Below are positions 63,560-64,000 of a stretch of 64,000 nucleotides of DNA, piece after piece (positions within the stretch are counted from its first letter, which is position 1; every line of letters begins with the position of its first letter). The notes beneath the pieces were generated by a model that searched no databases, had not been told where the DNA came from, and worked only from the letters and a program-made list of their open reading frames with translations. Source of the stretch: Candidatus Liberibacter solanacearum CLso-ZC1. GTDB taxonomy: Bacteria; Pseudomonadota; Alphaproteobacteria; Rhizobiales; Rhizobiaceae. Position numbers and translations under genes: made by a program. The stretch spans positions 1,194,279-1,258,278 of the forward strand of contig NC_014774.1 of the NCBI RefSeq assembly GCF_000183665.1. The letters are read 5' to 3'.

Positions 63560-64000
63560 CTTGATCCTATAAACCATAGGGTTAAAGTTGTTTTATGTTA
63601 AAATTAGTCGCACTATTTTTATAGGAAAGACTTTTGATTAAGTAATAATTCGGCTTCAATTTCTCTCCTCACAAGACCAATCCTTATAGCTTCTTGCCAC
63701 CTGCAAAAATCCACCCTTTACATTGAATGGATGCATCATTCAAATCTTCCGAATCAAAACTTTGCGAAGAGTGGAGTATTTATATCCGCTAATGCCGAAA
63801 TTAAATATGAAATCTGATACAGTCAAGAGATGGTTTTCTTCAACATCACATAAAAGAAGTGATAAAAAACAAAAACCCAAAATGTTAACACATACAGCGA
63901 CGCTACCCTTCTTTCAAAAGAACGTATGCTTCAAATTATTAGCATGATTATGATTGTTTGATAAGATATGCAAAATCAGAAACCACTTTCCGATACGCCT
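63560..64000. other. chromosomal flank right of the prophage
   Basis: 441 bp with no gene I can support; a 74-codon frame at 63723-63947 lacks a ribosome site and resembles nothing known. The first 100 bp share short matches with the inner side of attL (ttaaagttgtttt, and cggcttcaatttctc against ccgcttcaacttctc at 18440). Confidence 0.45.

Noticed and set aside
63723..63947. 74-codon frame right of attR
   Set aside because: No ribosome site, no recognisable similarity, and composition typical of noncoding AT-rich DNA.

Overview
The window is AT-rich alphaproteobacterial DNA that I read as a 'Candidatus Liberibacter' chromosome (species not determined) carrying an integrated T7-like podovirus prophage. 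The host call rests on recognition of the conserved blocks and their low GC: fabD/fabG; a four-gene metal ABC importer; DUF2155 plus an NDUFA12-type complex I subunit; glmM-ftsH-tilS; pal-tolB-tolA-tolQ; ruvB-ruvA-ruvC. The order tol-pal/tilS/ftsH/glmM is typical of Rhizobiales, but cpoB (ybgF) is missing and tolR is reduced to a 282-bp remnant, as expected of a reduced intracellular genome.

Layout. 1-18.2 kb: host core genes, mostly on the minus strand except the plus-strand metal importer (1750-5166). 18.24 kb: an intact tRNA-Arg(CCT). A 16-bp copy of the tRNA 3' end recurs at 63544-63559 just beyond a tyrosine integrase, so the prophage spans about 18303-63559 (45 kb). Its left arm carries a 3-methyladenine DNA glycosylase gene and a frameshifted repeat lipoprotein. 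20.2-39.5 kb is a minus-strand late module: terS, terL, portal, scaffold, capsid, tail tubular A/B, internal/ejection proteins and probable lysis proteins. 39.5-44.3 kb is a remnant-rich immunity region with a RuvC-like resolvase, two paralogous double-HTH repressors, a membrane protein, duplicated segments and operator-like repeats. 44.4-49.7 kb is a plus-strand accessory/early operon: BRO antirepressor, four micro membrane proteins, a TIR-like effector candidate, a tail fibre and a membrane protein. 49.8-53.2 kb is a minus-strand primase/helicase operon. 53.3-63.4 kb is the plus-strand replication operon: DUF2800 nuclease, BRO antirepressor, ssDNA-binding protein, family A DNA polymerase, VRR-NUC, SNF2-like helicase, a stand-alone LigA-like domain, guanylate kinase and integrase.

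Two results stand out. First, the two plus-strand early operons start from promoters of identical architecture (-35, 17-bp spacer, -10, flanked by inverted copies of a 14-bp operator), implying one repressor controls both. Second, about ten genes are split by indels that a one- or two-base correction in or next to a short mononucleotide run repairs (tolQ in the host; lipoprotein, ejection proteins, repressor 1, primase twice, SSB and guanylate kinase in the prophage). Corrected products are natural-looking and often end in canonical stop/start overlaps, so this is either recent prophage decay or systematic sequence error. The best candidate for unusual biology is the TIR-like gene at 46890-47630 with the membrane-protein genes around it: a possible prophage-borne defence or exclusion module.
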